A DNA stretch of 20,031 bases. Source: Egerieenecus merdigallinarum (GTDB taxonomy: Bacteria > Bacillota > Clostridia > Christensenellales > Aristaeellaceae). The DNA lies in NCBI GenBank assembly GCA_018711985.1, contig DVHS01000056.1:1-20031 (forward strand), read 5' to 3'. The number at the start of each line of letters is the position of its first letter. Position 1 is the first letter of the stretch. Position numbers and translations under genes: made by a program. The notes under the pieces are model-generated. The model saw only the letters and a program-made list of their open reading frames with translations, did not search any database and was not told where the DNA came from. Below are positions 1-6,639 of this stretch, in pieces.

Positions 1-1
1 A

Positions 2-187
2 GCCGTTATCATATTGGGTCAGGGATATACTCCCTCCAGAGAGCTTGCGCTGGAGATCAAAGAGTTCTGCAACCAGAAGCTGGCGGAATACAAATGGATC
101 CGCATCGTTGAGTTTGTAGAGGCTATGCCGAAAACCATCAGCGGTAAAGTTCAAAAGCATGTGCAGCGAAAGCAAAATCCGGCGTGA
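2..187 (+). CDS. AMP-forming acyl-CoA synthetase, C-terminal end (partial)
   Basis: The reading frame entering from the left edge gives 61 residues ending at TGA 185-187. It contains PKTISGK, the C-terminal A10 motif of the ANL (acyl-CoA synthetase / adenylate-forming) superfamily, whose lysine takes part in adenylation. The preceding segment (ILGQGYTPSRELALEIKEF, then KLAEYKW) is the usual small C-terminal lid domain of AMP-binding enzymes. Such enzymes activate a carboxylic acid to an acyl-AMP and then an acyl-CoA in the cytoplasm. The substrate cannot be told, because the binding pocket lies outside the window. It is transcribed toward the minus-strand oxidoreductase locus, and the space between them is filled with hairpins. 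Confidence 0.88.
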   Translation, partial: AVIILGQGYTPSRELALEIKEFCNQKLAEYKWIRIVEFVEAMPKTISGKVQKHVQRKQNPA

Positions 188-541
188 GCCGTTTCACAAG
201 GGACACGACGGGTCACGCCACAGCTGCAGCAGGGGCGGCAGTGTCCCTCTCAGACTGTTGAACCACCCCCCGCGAGGGGAAGCCTCGCAGAGTTCCGCCG
301 TCCGCAGACGGCGGAAGCCAATTAAAATTCGTCATTTCCGGGGACATGTGCCTCGGAAATGACACTTCTCATGAAATTTTTGCCGACAATTTCGCCAGAA
401 ATCGAGGTGAAAATTTCATGCGGTCTTCCTCGAAAAAGTGGCATCTGCCACTTTTTCGACACGCTGACAGCCCGGAAACGCCTGCATCGCAGGGTTTCCG
501 GGCTGCGTGTATGTCAGTTGTGCCGTCTTTGACACCCTTGG
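188..541. repeat. Intergenic array of consecutive hairpins
   Basis: This gap between two convergent genes holds at least five inverted repeats in a row. They are GCGAGG/CCTCGC (272-287), TTCCGCCGTC/GACGGCGGAA (293-316), GTCATTTCCG/CGGAAATGAC (331-363), CATGAAATTTT/AAAATTTCATG (370-420, with an inner ATTTC/GAAAT), and TCGAAAAAGTGGCA/TGCCACTTTTTCGA with a 2-nt loop (430-459). A sixth, CAGCCCGGAAAC/GTTTCCGGGCTG (468-505), has an inner CCTGC/GCAGG. The stems at 430-459 and 468-505 lie just past the stop codon of the minus-strand gene and could end transcription from both sides. The length and regularity look more like a dispersed palindromic repeat than a single terminator. Nothing gene-like is seen in 188-271 apart from a possible GGGACAC/GTGTCCC pairing. 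Confidence 0.75.
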
Positions 542-1240
542 TCACTGAATCTCGGCGCTCTCCTCGCTGAAATCGGCCAGGCTCTTGGCGTACTTGGCTG
601 AGATGATGGAGGAAGAGAACAGGTAGCGCACATGGTTGTAGCTGAGCACTTCCTGAATGTCCGCGTATTCCGCGCGATGCTTCATGGTCATCAGCGCGCG
701 GTCGATCTGCGGAATCGTGCAGTTGTACGGGGATGCGGTGAAGTAGGTCACCGGCGTGGGCGCGGGGCCGATCTTGCAGTGATGGCGCACCATGTCGGCG
801 ATGGTGCGGGGCAGATCCTTTTCCTCGGCGAGCATGGCCAGGTGCGCATAGTGAACGGCCATGATCGGCGTGGCGTAGTAGTAGACATCCTTTTCGCCCT
901 TTTCGGTGCGGATGTCGGGGAATGCTTCGTCTTGCAGCAGCTCGTCGATGACAGGCTCCATCTCCGGGTTTTCTTCCAGCAGCGCTTTGCGGGCGGTCAA
1001 CTGGCCCTGTGCCGAGCGTGTGCGGATATATCTGGCCAGCAGCTCGGTATCCGTGGGCTCCTCCGGTTCCGGTTCCGGCTCGGAAGGCGGAAACGGGTCC
1101 TCCACATCGGGCTGGCTCTCCAGGTAGTCGAACAGGTCCGGCTTTTTTTCCTCCGCCGGGGCATCTGCCTGCGGCTGTTCCTCCGGCTGGGACGCCGCGT
1201 CCCGGGCGGAGAGGTCTTCCGGTTGATTGGTTTTGGGCAT
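542..1240 (-). CDS. Hypothetical protein, YdhW-position paralogue 2 (downstream copy)
   Basis: A 232-residue soluble protein of unknown function. The start at 1240 is chosen because AAGGA sits just upstream; an upstream ATG at 1294 in the same frame has no good site. The first 75 residues are low-complexity, rich in Glu and Pro, and probably disordered. The rest is a conserved domain shared with the neighbour at 1331-2020: a YIR-type helix, a DVYYYAT segment, then DLPRTIADMVRHHC followed by PAPTPVTYF and a C-terminal SAKYAKSL stretch. No signal peptide or membrane segment is seen. It sits downstream of the YdhY/AOR-like pair, the position of ydhW in the E. coli ydhYVWXUT operon, so a role as an accessory to that oxidoreductase is inferred from context only. 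It has no metal-binding cysteine cluster of ferredoxin type. Confidence 0.85.
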   Translation of the reverse strand: MPKTNQPEDLSARDAASQPEEQPQADAPAEEKKPDLFDYLESQPDVEDPFPPSEPEPEPEEPTDTELLARYIRTRSAQGQLTARKALLEENPEMEPVIDELLQDEAFPDIRTEKGEKDVYYYATPIMAVHYAHLAMLAEEKDLPRTIADMVRHHCKIGPAPTPVTYFTASPYNCTIPQIDRALMTMKHRAEYADIQEVLSYNHVRYLFSSSIISAKYAKSLADFSEESAEIQ

Positions 1241-1330
1241 GGTGATCCTTCTTTCTGATGGCGGCTTCTCTCTTGTCCCCGCGGGCCACCGCACGGGACG
1301 TTTGACGGACAGTGCAGCAGCGGACGGCCG

Positions 1331-2020
1331 TCAGTCCACCGGTCCGCGGTCCATATCCACCGAGAGCGCACGCGCGTACTTTTCGCTCATCTTGTCCGAG
1401 GAGTACAGATACATGCGCCCGCCGGGGGATTCAAACAGGCGGATGTCCTGGTAACGCGGGTCCGCCCGCATCTGCGAAAGCGCCTGGTCGATGCGCTCCT
1501 GCCCATAGCGGAACGGCGAAAGCGTGAAGTACTCCAGCAGCGTGGGGGCCGGATAGGTCGTGCAGTTGTGCCGCGTCATCTCGGCGATGGTGCGCGGCAG
1601 GTCATCCTCCATGACCAGCATCGTCACCCACGCAAAGAAGTTGGACATGACCTGCGAGCTGTAGTAGTACGTATCCTTCTGGCCCTCCAGGGCCGTGATG
1701 TCCGCGCACTCCGGATCGTGGGCGATCTGCTCCAGCAGCGCCCCGGTGCCCGGGTCTTCCCCAAGCAGCTGGGAGCGCGGCGTGATCTGGTGCAGCTCGC
1801 ACTGGGAGCGGATATATTCCCTCAGCAGCCGGTATTCGGGCATGGGCTGCGGCGGAATCCACGCCTGCGGTTCGGGCGCGGCAGGTGCCTCATGGCCCAT
1901 GCAGGCGCTTTTGGGGCGGGCAAACGTGGTATCGTTCTCCTCGTTGACATAATCGGGAATTTCGCTGGGTCGGAGGACCTGTTCCTCCGTGAAGCCGGAT
2001 TTGCGTCGGCCTAAGAGCAT
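1331..2020 (-). CDS. Hypothetical protein, YdhW-position paralogue 1 (upstream copy)
   Basis: A 229-residue protein homologous to the next gene downstream. AGGAGG lies 8 nt before ATG 2020, which decides the start over the in-frame ATG at 2041. The shared core includes DTYYYSS, DLPRTIAEMTRHNC, PAPTLLEYF and SEKYARAL. The N-terminal 60 residues differ from the paralogue and are rich in Pro. No known catalytic motif, signal peptide or membrane helix is visible. The invariant RHxC plus PAPTxxxYF pair is the best signature of this family within the window. The gene has its own consensus promoter (2143-2171) after a terminator, so it can be expressed separately from the AOR gene. A partner or maturation role for the oxidoreductase is an inference from position. 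Confidence 0.86.
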   Translation of the reverse strand: MLLGRRKSGFTEEQVLRPSEIPDYVNEENDTTFARPKSACMGHEAPAAPEPQAWIPPQPMPEYRLLREYIRSQCELHQITPRSQLLGEDPGTGALLEQIAHDPECADITALEGQKDTYYYSSQVMSNFFAWVTMLVMEDDLPRTIAEMTRHNCTTYPAPTLLEYFTLSPFRYGQERIDQALSQMRADPRYQDIRLFESPGGRMYLYSSDKMSEKYARALSVDMDRGPVD

Positions 2021-2142
2021 GATGGATGCCTCCTGTATCAATGTGCTGCCGGCTCAAGCCCCAATGGCCTCGCGCGCTCTGAGCCGCTTGCCCCTTGGGA
2101 AGGATATGGGCGCTGAACCGGCACGGGAAGGAAATCAGTATC

Positions 2143-2171
2143 AGGATATCATCCCGGTTCGATCCTGTCAA
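2143..2171 (-). promoter_or_regulatory. Sigma-A-type promoter for the paralogue pair
   Basis: On the minus strand TTGACA (2171-2166) and TATCCT (2148-2143) are separated by exactly 17 nt. This is a perfect -35 and a 4/6 match -10. Transcription would start near 2136, leaving a leader of about 115 nt that contains a CGGCTCA/TGAGCCG inverted repeat (about 2049-2092) before the AGGAGG at the start of the 2020 gene. Confidence 0.72.
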
Positions 2172-2238
2172 GAAACCGCGGCGGGCCGGTCGCGCGCGGT
2201 CAAAACCGCGGCAGCGGACTTTTCCGGCAGGATAAAAG

Positions 2239-2265
2239 ATTCCCGCAGGACAAGCCTGCGGGAAT
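2239..2265 (-). terminator. Intrinsic terminator after the AOR-like gene
   Basis: A perfect 11-bp stem, ATTCCCGCAGG / CCTGCGGGAAT, with a 5-nt loop begins 18 nt past the stop codon of the oxidoreductase gene. On the minus strand it is followed by CTTTTATC, a short U-tract. It should stop or attenuate read-through into the paralogue pair. Confidence 0.75.
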
Positions 2266-2282
2266 GGCAATGTTGACAGAAA

Positions 2283-4418
2283 TTAAGCCGGAAGGATGCC
2301 GTATTCCTCGAGCTTGTCCGCCATGTCGGACAGGCCGAACTTCTCCAGCGTGGCGCGGGTGGGAATGCCGGTCTCGGTATCCCAGCCCATCTGCTCGTAG
2401 AACATGGTCAGCGCCTTGTCCATATCCTCGCGGTCCATCTTGACGGTGCCCTCTTCAAAGGCCTTGAAGTCCGGCTCCTTGTCGAAGACCCAGGCGGAGA
2501 ACACGTCGTGGGTCGTGCGCAGGTTGTCGGTGTTCTCGTTGATCTTGAAGGAGATGGCGGTCATCACGCGCAGCATCTGGCTGACGCGCTCAGCGGCGAA
2601 GAGCAGGTCATCCTGCGACCAGGTCTCGCCCGTCACCGCGGTCAGGAACTTGGAATCCACCTCGATGTCGCCCACGTAGTTGCGCGCCGGGCTGGAAGAC
2701 AGGGTCATGGGCCACACCCAGTCGCAGATGGTGGCCATATCGGACCACTGCTTCTCCAGGAAGCACCACTTGGCCAGCTTGACCTTGTTTTCGTTGATGG
2801 GCGTGTAGGCCTTGGGGGCATCCACGCAGCCCTCGCCGAAGTATCCCTCCAGCACGGGCTTGATGACCTCGTTAAACGGCGAGCCGGAACGCACGAAGTT
2901 GGTACCCACGTGCACCATGCAGTCGCGGTTGTACATGACGTTGTAGAGCAGACCGGTCTGCCAGACATCCTCGGAGGAGTGATGCTTCGGATAGCCGTTG
3001 TGGCCCACGTTCTGGTTTTGGCCGTCGACCGCATCCAGATAGCTATCGTCCAGGCCCCAGGCAGCCATCAGGCCGAGCGTGCCCTCGCCAAAGCGGCTGA
3101 TCTCGCCCTTCTTGGTGGCAATGGCGTCGATGATGAAGTCGAGCCAGCGCGGATCGCCGTCCTTCATCAGGTCCCACGGGATGGAGTTCCACTCTTCCTC
3201 GGAGAGGTGCTCCTTGATCAGGCCCTTGTTGTAGCAGTAGGTGAACTCGCGGGCGATGCTGCCGTAGTTGCACCACAGGCCGTAGTCATCCAGCACGCGG
3301 GAACCATACTGGCCGATGACGATCTTGGCGTCGCCTTCGTCCTTGAAATCGTGGATGCCTTCCGGATAGAAGCCCGTGGGCACGGAGCCGGCCGGCGCGC
3401 AGGTGTTGGACGTCTTGGTGGGCAGGTCGTACTCCGCCAGCACGTCAATATCATACTCCGAGTAGCAGCGGATCGGGCAGGACGCGCAGCCGCCGCTCTT
3501 GACGATGTACTTCTGGGCCAGGTCGCTGTAATCGAACACGCCCTTGGTGGCGCGGTAGCCGATGCGGTTGATGTCGCCGGAAGGCTGCTCGCCCGTGTCG
3601 ATGGCGCCGCCGGCCGCTTTGCCCCACATAACGCCGGGGCCACCCTGCCAGCGGTTCTTGACGGTGGAGGTGTACTCGGACCAGCTCTGCGGACGGCTCG
3701 GCACGTTGTGGTTGTTGTTGGAGCCGATCAGGTCGCGCAGCACGTAGTCGCACAGTTCCTTCTGGGTCTTCGGGTCGGCGATGCGCACGCAGCCGGTGCC
3801 GCGCACGGCGATGCCCTTGACCTTCTTGGAGCCCATGATCGCGCCCACGCCGGCGCCGCCGGAGTTGCCCACGCTGGTGATCAGGCAGGACATGTTGACC
3901 AGGTTCTCGCCCGCCGGGCCGATGGTCGCCACGTCGAACTCGGGGCCGCAGGCCTTGGCGATGGCCGCGTTGGCCGCAAACGTACCCTTGCCCCACAGAT
4001 CGGAGGCATCCTCGATGGAAACCTTGTCATCCTCGATCTTGAGGTAAACCGGGGTCTCGCTCTGGCCTTCCAGCACGATGGCGTCATATCCGGCAAACTT
4101 GATGTTGTGCGCGATGTGGCCGCCCATGTGCGCATCCACGATGGAGTAGCCCTTCGACCAGGAGGACAGGAAGGAGATGTTCGTGCGGCCGGAGCAGGGC
4201 ACGCCGGAAGCCGTCAGCGGGCCCACGGCGATGACGACCTTGGAAGCCTCGTCATACGCCTTGGTCTCCATGGGCACTTCGTCCCAGATGATCTTGTAGC
4301 CGATGCCCATGCCGCCGACGTAGTCGTGGTACTTGGGCAGCGTATCTTCAGTGGTGATGGCGCCGGTGGTGAAATTCACACGCAGGATCTTGCCGGCCCA
4401 GCCGTAAATGGTAGACAT
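2283..4418 (-). CDS. Aldehyde:ferredoxin oxidoreductase family enzyme, YdhV-like
   Basis: A 711-residue member of the AOR family, which binds a tungsten or molybdenum bis-pterin and one [4Fe-4S] cluster and oxidises aldehydes or related substrates. The N-terminal AOR domain (about 1-205) opens with the usual YGWAGKILRVN stretch and includes GPLTASGVPCSGRTN and the SVGNSGGAGVGAIMGSKK region. The cluster ligands are C311, C314 and C318 (CASCPIRC) with C565 (ATICDW) as the expected fourth. The length exceeds the roughly 605 residues of archaeal AOR and fits E. coli YdhV (about 700 residues), which is known to bind Mo-bis-MPT. The start has AAGGAGG 7 nt upstream and follows the ferredoxin gene by 24 nt, so the two are co-transcribed and the ferredoxin is the likely electron partner. 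No signal peptide is seen. The substrate cannot be deduced. Confidence 0.95.
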   Translation of the reverse strand: MSTIYGWAGKILRVNFTTGAITTEDTLPKYHDYVGGMGIGYKIIWDEVPMETKAYDEASKVVIAVGPLTASGVPCSGRTNISFLSSWSKGYSIVDAHMGGHIAHNIKFAGYDAIVLEGQSETPVYLKIEDDKVSIEDASDLWGKGTFAANAAIAKACGPEFDVATIGPAGENLVNMSCLITSVGNSGGAGVGAIMGSKKVKGIAVRGTGCVRIADPKTQKELCDYVLRDLIGSNNNHNVPSRPQSWSEYTSTVKNRWQGGPGVMWGKAAGGAIDTGEQPSGDINRIGYRATKGVFDYSDLAQKYIVKSGGCASCPIRCYSEYDIDVLAEYDLPTKTSNTCAPAGSVPTGFYPEGIHDFKDEGDAKIVIGQYGSRVLDDYGLWCNYGSIAREFTYCYNKGLIKEHLSEEEWNSIPWDLMKDGDPRWLDFIIDAIATKKGEISRFGEGTLGLMAAWGLDDSYLDAVDGQNQNVGHNGYPKHHSSEDVWQTGLLYNVMYNRDCMVHVGTNFVRSGSPFNEVIKPVLEGYFGEGCVDAPKAYTPINENKVKLAKWCFLEKQWSDMATICDWVWPMTLSSSPARNYVGDIEVDSKFLTAVTGETWSQDDLLFAAERVSQMLRVMTAISFKINENTDNLRTTHDVFSAWVFDKEPDFKAFEEGTVKMDREDMDKALTMFYEQMGWDTETGIPTRATLEKFGLSDMADKLEEYGILPA

Positions 4419-4442
4419 AGCGTTTCCTCCTTATGCTCGATG

Positions 4443-5081
4443 TCAGATTTCCTGGGACGCGGCAGCAATCTTATCCCACGGAATGATGCTCAGCGCGCCG
4501 GTCACGCAGCCCTCGGCGCAGGCGCCGCACTGGATGCACTTGGACGATTTCTTTGTTTCGGGGTTGACGGTGGGCATATGCCACGGGCACGCCTGGGTGC
4601 AGGCGCCGCAGCCCACGCACTTTTCGGTGTCCACCTTGCGGACGCCGTTTTCATCGGCATAGATCGCCTGCATCGGGCAGGCGTTGCCGCAGGCGGGGTC
4701 CTCACACTGGCGGCAGGTATCCGGGAAGTACACCCAGTTGTTTTCGGTGTACAGGCCGTTGCCATTGCGGCTGCTGGTCAGGTTGCGGGCCATCTTCACG
4801 CGGGACATATAGCTGGAGACAAAGCCATCGTTGACCAGCGTGCAGTTGATTTCGCAGCGCATGCAGCCGGTGCACTTGTCGGGATTGACCACAAGCAGGC
4901 CCTGCGGAAGCGCCCACACGGTGGAGTTGGCGGCCTCCTCCTCAGGGTTCTCGCTCTCGGCAAAGCCAAGCGTGCTGAGCATGGTGCTCGACAGGGTGAC
5001 GCCGGCCAGCGTCTTGCCCGAGAGCTTGAGGAACTGGCGGCGGGTATAGTCCTTGTCTAAGAACTTTTTCTTGTCAGACAT
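4443..5081 (-). CDS. ydhY: Tat-signal polyferredoxin, YdhY-like
   Basis: A 212-residue electron-transfer protein with 16 cysteines in four sets: C70/73/76/80, C123/126/131/135, C155/158/161/165 and C182/185/188/192. This suits four [4Fe-4S] clusters of the DmsB/HycB type. The N-terminus carries a twin-arginine signal, TRRQFLKLSG (R14, R15), followed by a hydrophobic stretch to about residue 40, so export through Tat in folded form is expected. Segments such as CTGCMRCEINC, DTCRQC and ETKKSSKCIQCG match E. coli YdhY as I remember it. The E. coli protein has a degenerate TRLEF at the arginine pair, while here the pair is intact. AGGAGGAGG precedes the ATG. It is first in the transcript and 24 nt ahead of the AOR-like gene. 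Confidence 0.93.
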   Translation of the reverse strand: MSDKKKFLDKDYTRRQFLKLSGKTLAGVTLSSTMLSTLGFAESENPEEEAANSTVWALPQGLLVVNPDKCTGCMRCEINCTLVNDGFVSSYMSRVKMARNLTSSRNGNGLYTENNWVYFPDTCRQCEDPACGNACPMQAIYADENGVRKVDTEKCVGCGACTQACPWHMPTVNPETKKSSKCIQCGACAEGCVTGALSIIPWDKIAAASQEI

Positions 5082-5301
5082 CGTTACGTCCTCCTCCTGT
5101 GATGATTATTCGGCCAGTGGACACGCGTACCTCTTTACGCCAAACAGATAAATAGCGAAGGAACTGGAACAAAGCGGCAGCCATCTGTGCCGTTTGTTTC
5201 CAAGCTCCTTCGCGCAATGGCAGGCTGCCCCGTTGCCGGAACAACCCAATGGTCCGTCTGACCGTGAAGGCCGGCCGGACTTGGAGTTTGTTCATCTGTC
5301 T
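5082..5301 (-). promoter_or_regulatory. Long structured leader of the ydhY/AOR-like operon (riboswitch candidate)
   Basis: From the predicted start near 5301 to the ydhY-like ATG lie about 220 nt without an ORF of note. In transcript order they can fold into GUCCG/CGGAC with an inner GGCC/GGUC (about 5248-5280), a small GGCA/UGCC stem (about 5220-5242), and a long hairpin (about 5155-5213). The long hairpin pairs GCGAAGGA with TCCTTCGC and continues through GGAAACAAA against UUUGUUCC and CGGCA/UGCCG. It is followed by UAUUUAUCUGUUU, an imperfect U-rich run. Genes for Mo/W-cofactor enzymes are known to be controlled by Moco/Tuco RNA elements. I could not match the consensus by eye, so the ligand is open. 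Confidence 0.5.
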
Positions 5302-5307
5302 GCGAAC

Positions 5308-5336
5308 ATTATATCAAGAGAACTACATCAGGTCAA
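5308..5336 (-). promoter_or_regulatory. Sigma-A-type promoter of the ydhY/AOR-like operon
   Basis: On the minus strand TTGACC (5336-5331) and a perfect TATAAT (5313-5308) are spaced by 17 nt, in an AT-rich patch of otherwise GC-rich DNA. No other promoter is needed for the two genes downstream. Confidence 0.85.
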
Positions 5337-5391
5337 GCAAAAACATATGGTATACGAAACAATTTAACAAAGTGGCGAATATTGCAGAAAA

Positions 5392-6107
5392 TTATTGGCT
5401 GGATTGGCAAACGGCTTCCGCGTCAAAGCCCGGATGACGCCAAAGCTGGGATGACGCAACCGGTTCCGTATTTGCCAAACGGCCGGCCTGTCGCCAGGCG
5501 AGATAGCGGTAAAAACCGGCCTTGCCCACAAGCGCGGGCACGCTCCGCCAGGCGAGGTACTGCGTCGGCGCATGGGGCGTACCCTCAAAGTATACGGGCC
5601 GGCTGTGGTCAAGCAGGGCGTGAAGGATGGCGTTTGGGCCGCAGTGTCCTCATTTTGGTAAAAGCAGCCACCGATGCCGGAGAGGAACCTCCACAGCAGT
5701 GCGCAGGCGATAACCGCCAGCAGCGGCAAAAGCGGCAGGGTGAAGGCATCCTCCTGCGGCCCGAGCATCCCGGTCAAGCGCCACGCCGCGGGCTTTGCGC
5801 ATAGAGCCAGAAGGCGCCCAGCCCCGCGGCGGCGCACCGCCCGCTGACGGCTGCCGTACCGTCGGTTTTGCCATTCCGTGTACAGGATCATCCCCCGGAT
5901 GGCGGCCAGCACCAGGTGAAACGCGCAGATGCTCCCGTGCCAGATTGAGCCGGCGGTCAGCCCCAGATATCCATTGTAGAGCGCAAAAAGCCCCGTGATG
6001 CCCAATGAGACACCGGCACACGCCTCCGTCTTGAAGGCATAGTCTTCCCTCAAATGGTTAAACAGGTTCCCGGCGTTCTTCCGTGCAAGCTTCCATTTCA
6101 TGCGCAT
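5392..6107 (-). pseudogene. Decayed membrane protein gene, frameshifted composite
   Basis: The minus-strand frame starting at MRMKWKLARKNAGNLF (6107; alternative ATG 6101) encodes a membrane protein start of a type common in Clostridia. Hydrophobic segments follow (VSLGITGLFALYNGYLGL, then FHLVLAAIRGMILY), then a basic stretch and another helix, LPLLPLLAVIACALL. Near 5650 the frame loses coding character, while the frame one base away continues with GHCGPNAILHALLDHSRPVY, later YLAWRSVPALVGKAGFYRY, and stops at 5392-5394. The second part reads like the interior of a large polytopic membrane protein, so the locus seems to be two truncated genes joined, or one gene with a frameshift. The start overlaps the end of the TetR fragment by about 50 nt. 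Confidence 0.55.
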
Positions 6108-6330
6108 CGTCTTCCGCTCTGACACACCTTTGAATGATGCCGGCAATCGTGTCGATCTCCTCCGCGCAGTTGCGGTTGATCCACCCGCGGATGATCGCCG
6201 AAATGCCTTCGATATAATATGCAATATAGTATTCGTGCAGCCCGTCAGGCACGCCGAAGCGCTCCAGAATGGGGCTGAGAATGTGTTTTTTCAGCTTTCC
6301 ATATTTGTGACGATTTCGGGGTCGCTTTCC
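6058..6330 (-). pseudogene. TetR-family regulator, C-terminal fragment
   Basis: The last 90 residues of the frame ending at 6058 carry the ligand-binding C-terminal domain of a TetR/AcrR-type regulator (KLKKHILSPILERFGVP, then YYIAYYIEGISAIIRGW, then IAGIIQRCV). The N-terminal helix-turn-helix is missing: upstream of about 6330 the frame continues into unrelated sequence. No start codon with a ribosome binding site is present, so it is a remnant. Genes of this kind are often next to the membrane protein they control, which fits the overlapping pseudogene downstream. Its upstream break coincides with the edge of the phage module. Confidence 0.75.
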
Positions 6331-6573
6331 CTGCTTCAAGCAAATTTTGCGGCTGGCACACAGGCGCGGCTTGTAGCGCAGCGTCGCGCCGCCCCCCCCC
6401 GCGTTAAAAGCCGCCTGCACGTCGGCTTCACTGGCGTCCGGGTCCATCTTGAGCATGAGCAGCGAATAGCCGCTCTCCCCCGCCAGGGGGATGAACGTCT
6501 CGCCCGACGTAATGAGCGTCATGTGCCCGTCCGTGCTGAGCGCCTCCGTCACCATAAACACGGCAAACGCGCT
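6331..6573 (-). other. Open fragment of unknown origin between TetR remnant and phage genes
   Basis: This stretch is open in the same minus-strand frame as the TetR fragment and reads MVTEALSTDG, LITSGETFIPLAGESGYSLL, then MDPDASEADVQAAFNAG. The composition looks like real protein, but I do not recognise the family, and neither MVTEAL (6555) nor the far upstream ATG (6630) has a ribosome binding site. It contains a run of nine G on the coding strand (6392-6400 as C on the plus strand) giving poly-Gly, a place prone to slippage or sequencing error. It may be the tail end of a deleted gene. Confidence 0.4.
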
Positions 6574-6603
6574 GCGCCGGAGGGGCCTGGGCCCCTCCGG
6601 CGC
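6574..6603 (-). terminator. Strong hairpin after the last phage gene
   Basis: A perfect 14-bp stem, GCGCCGGAGGGGCC / GGCCCCTCCGGCGC, with a 2-nt loop lies 36 nt beyond the stop of the gene at 6640. It has no U-tract on the minus strand. On the plus strand ATTTTTT follows after about 9 nt. It may block RNA polymerase or protect the 3' end of the long phage transcript. Confidence 0.5.
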
Positions 6604-6639
6604 TTCCCAAGGATTTTTTACAGGCTGCAACGACGCCCG

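Noticed and set aside
2508..5060. 850-residue open frame on the plus strand
   Set aside because: It is antisense to the AOR-like and YdhY-like genes, whose motifs are unmistakable. Its product is His/Val/Gly/Ala-rich without domains, as expected from the complement of GC-biased codons.
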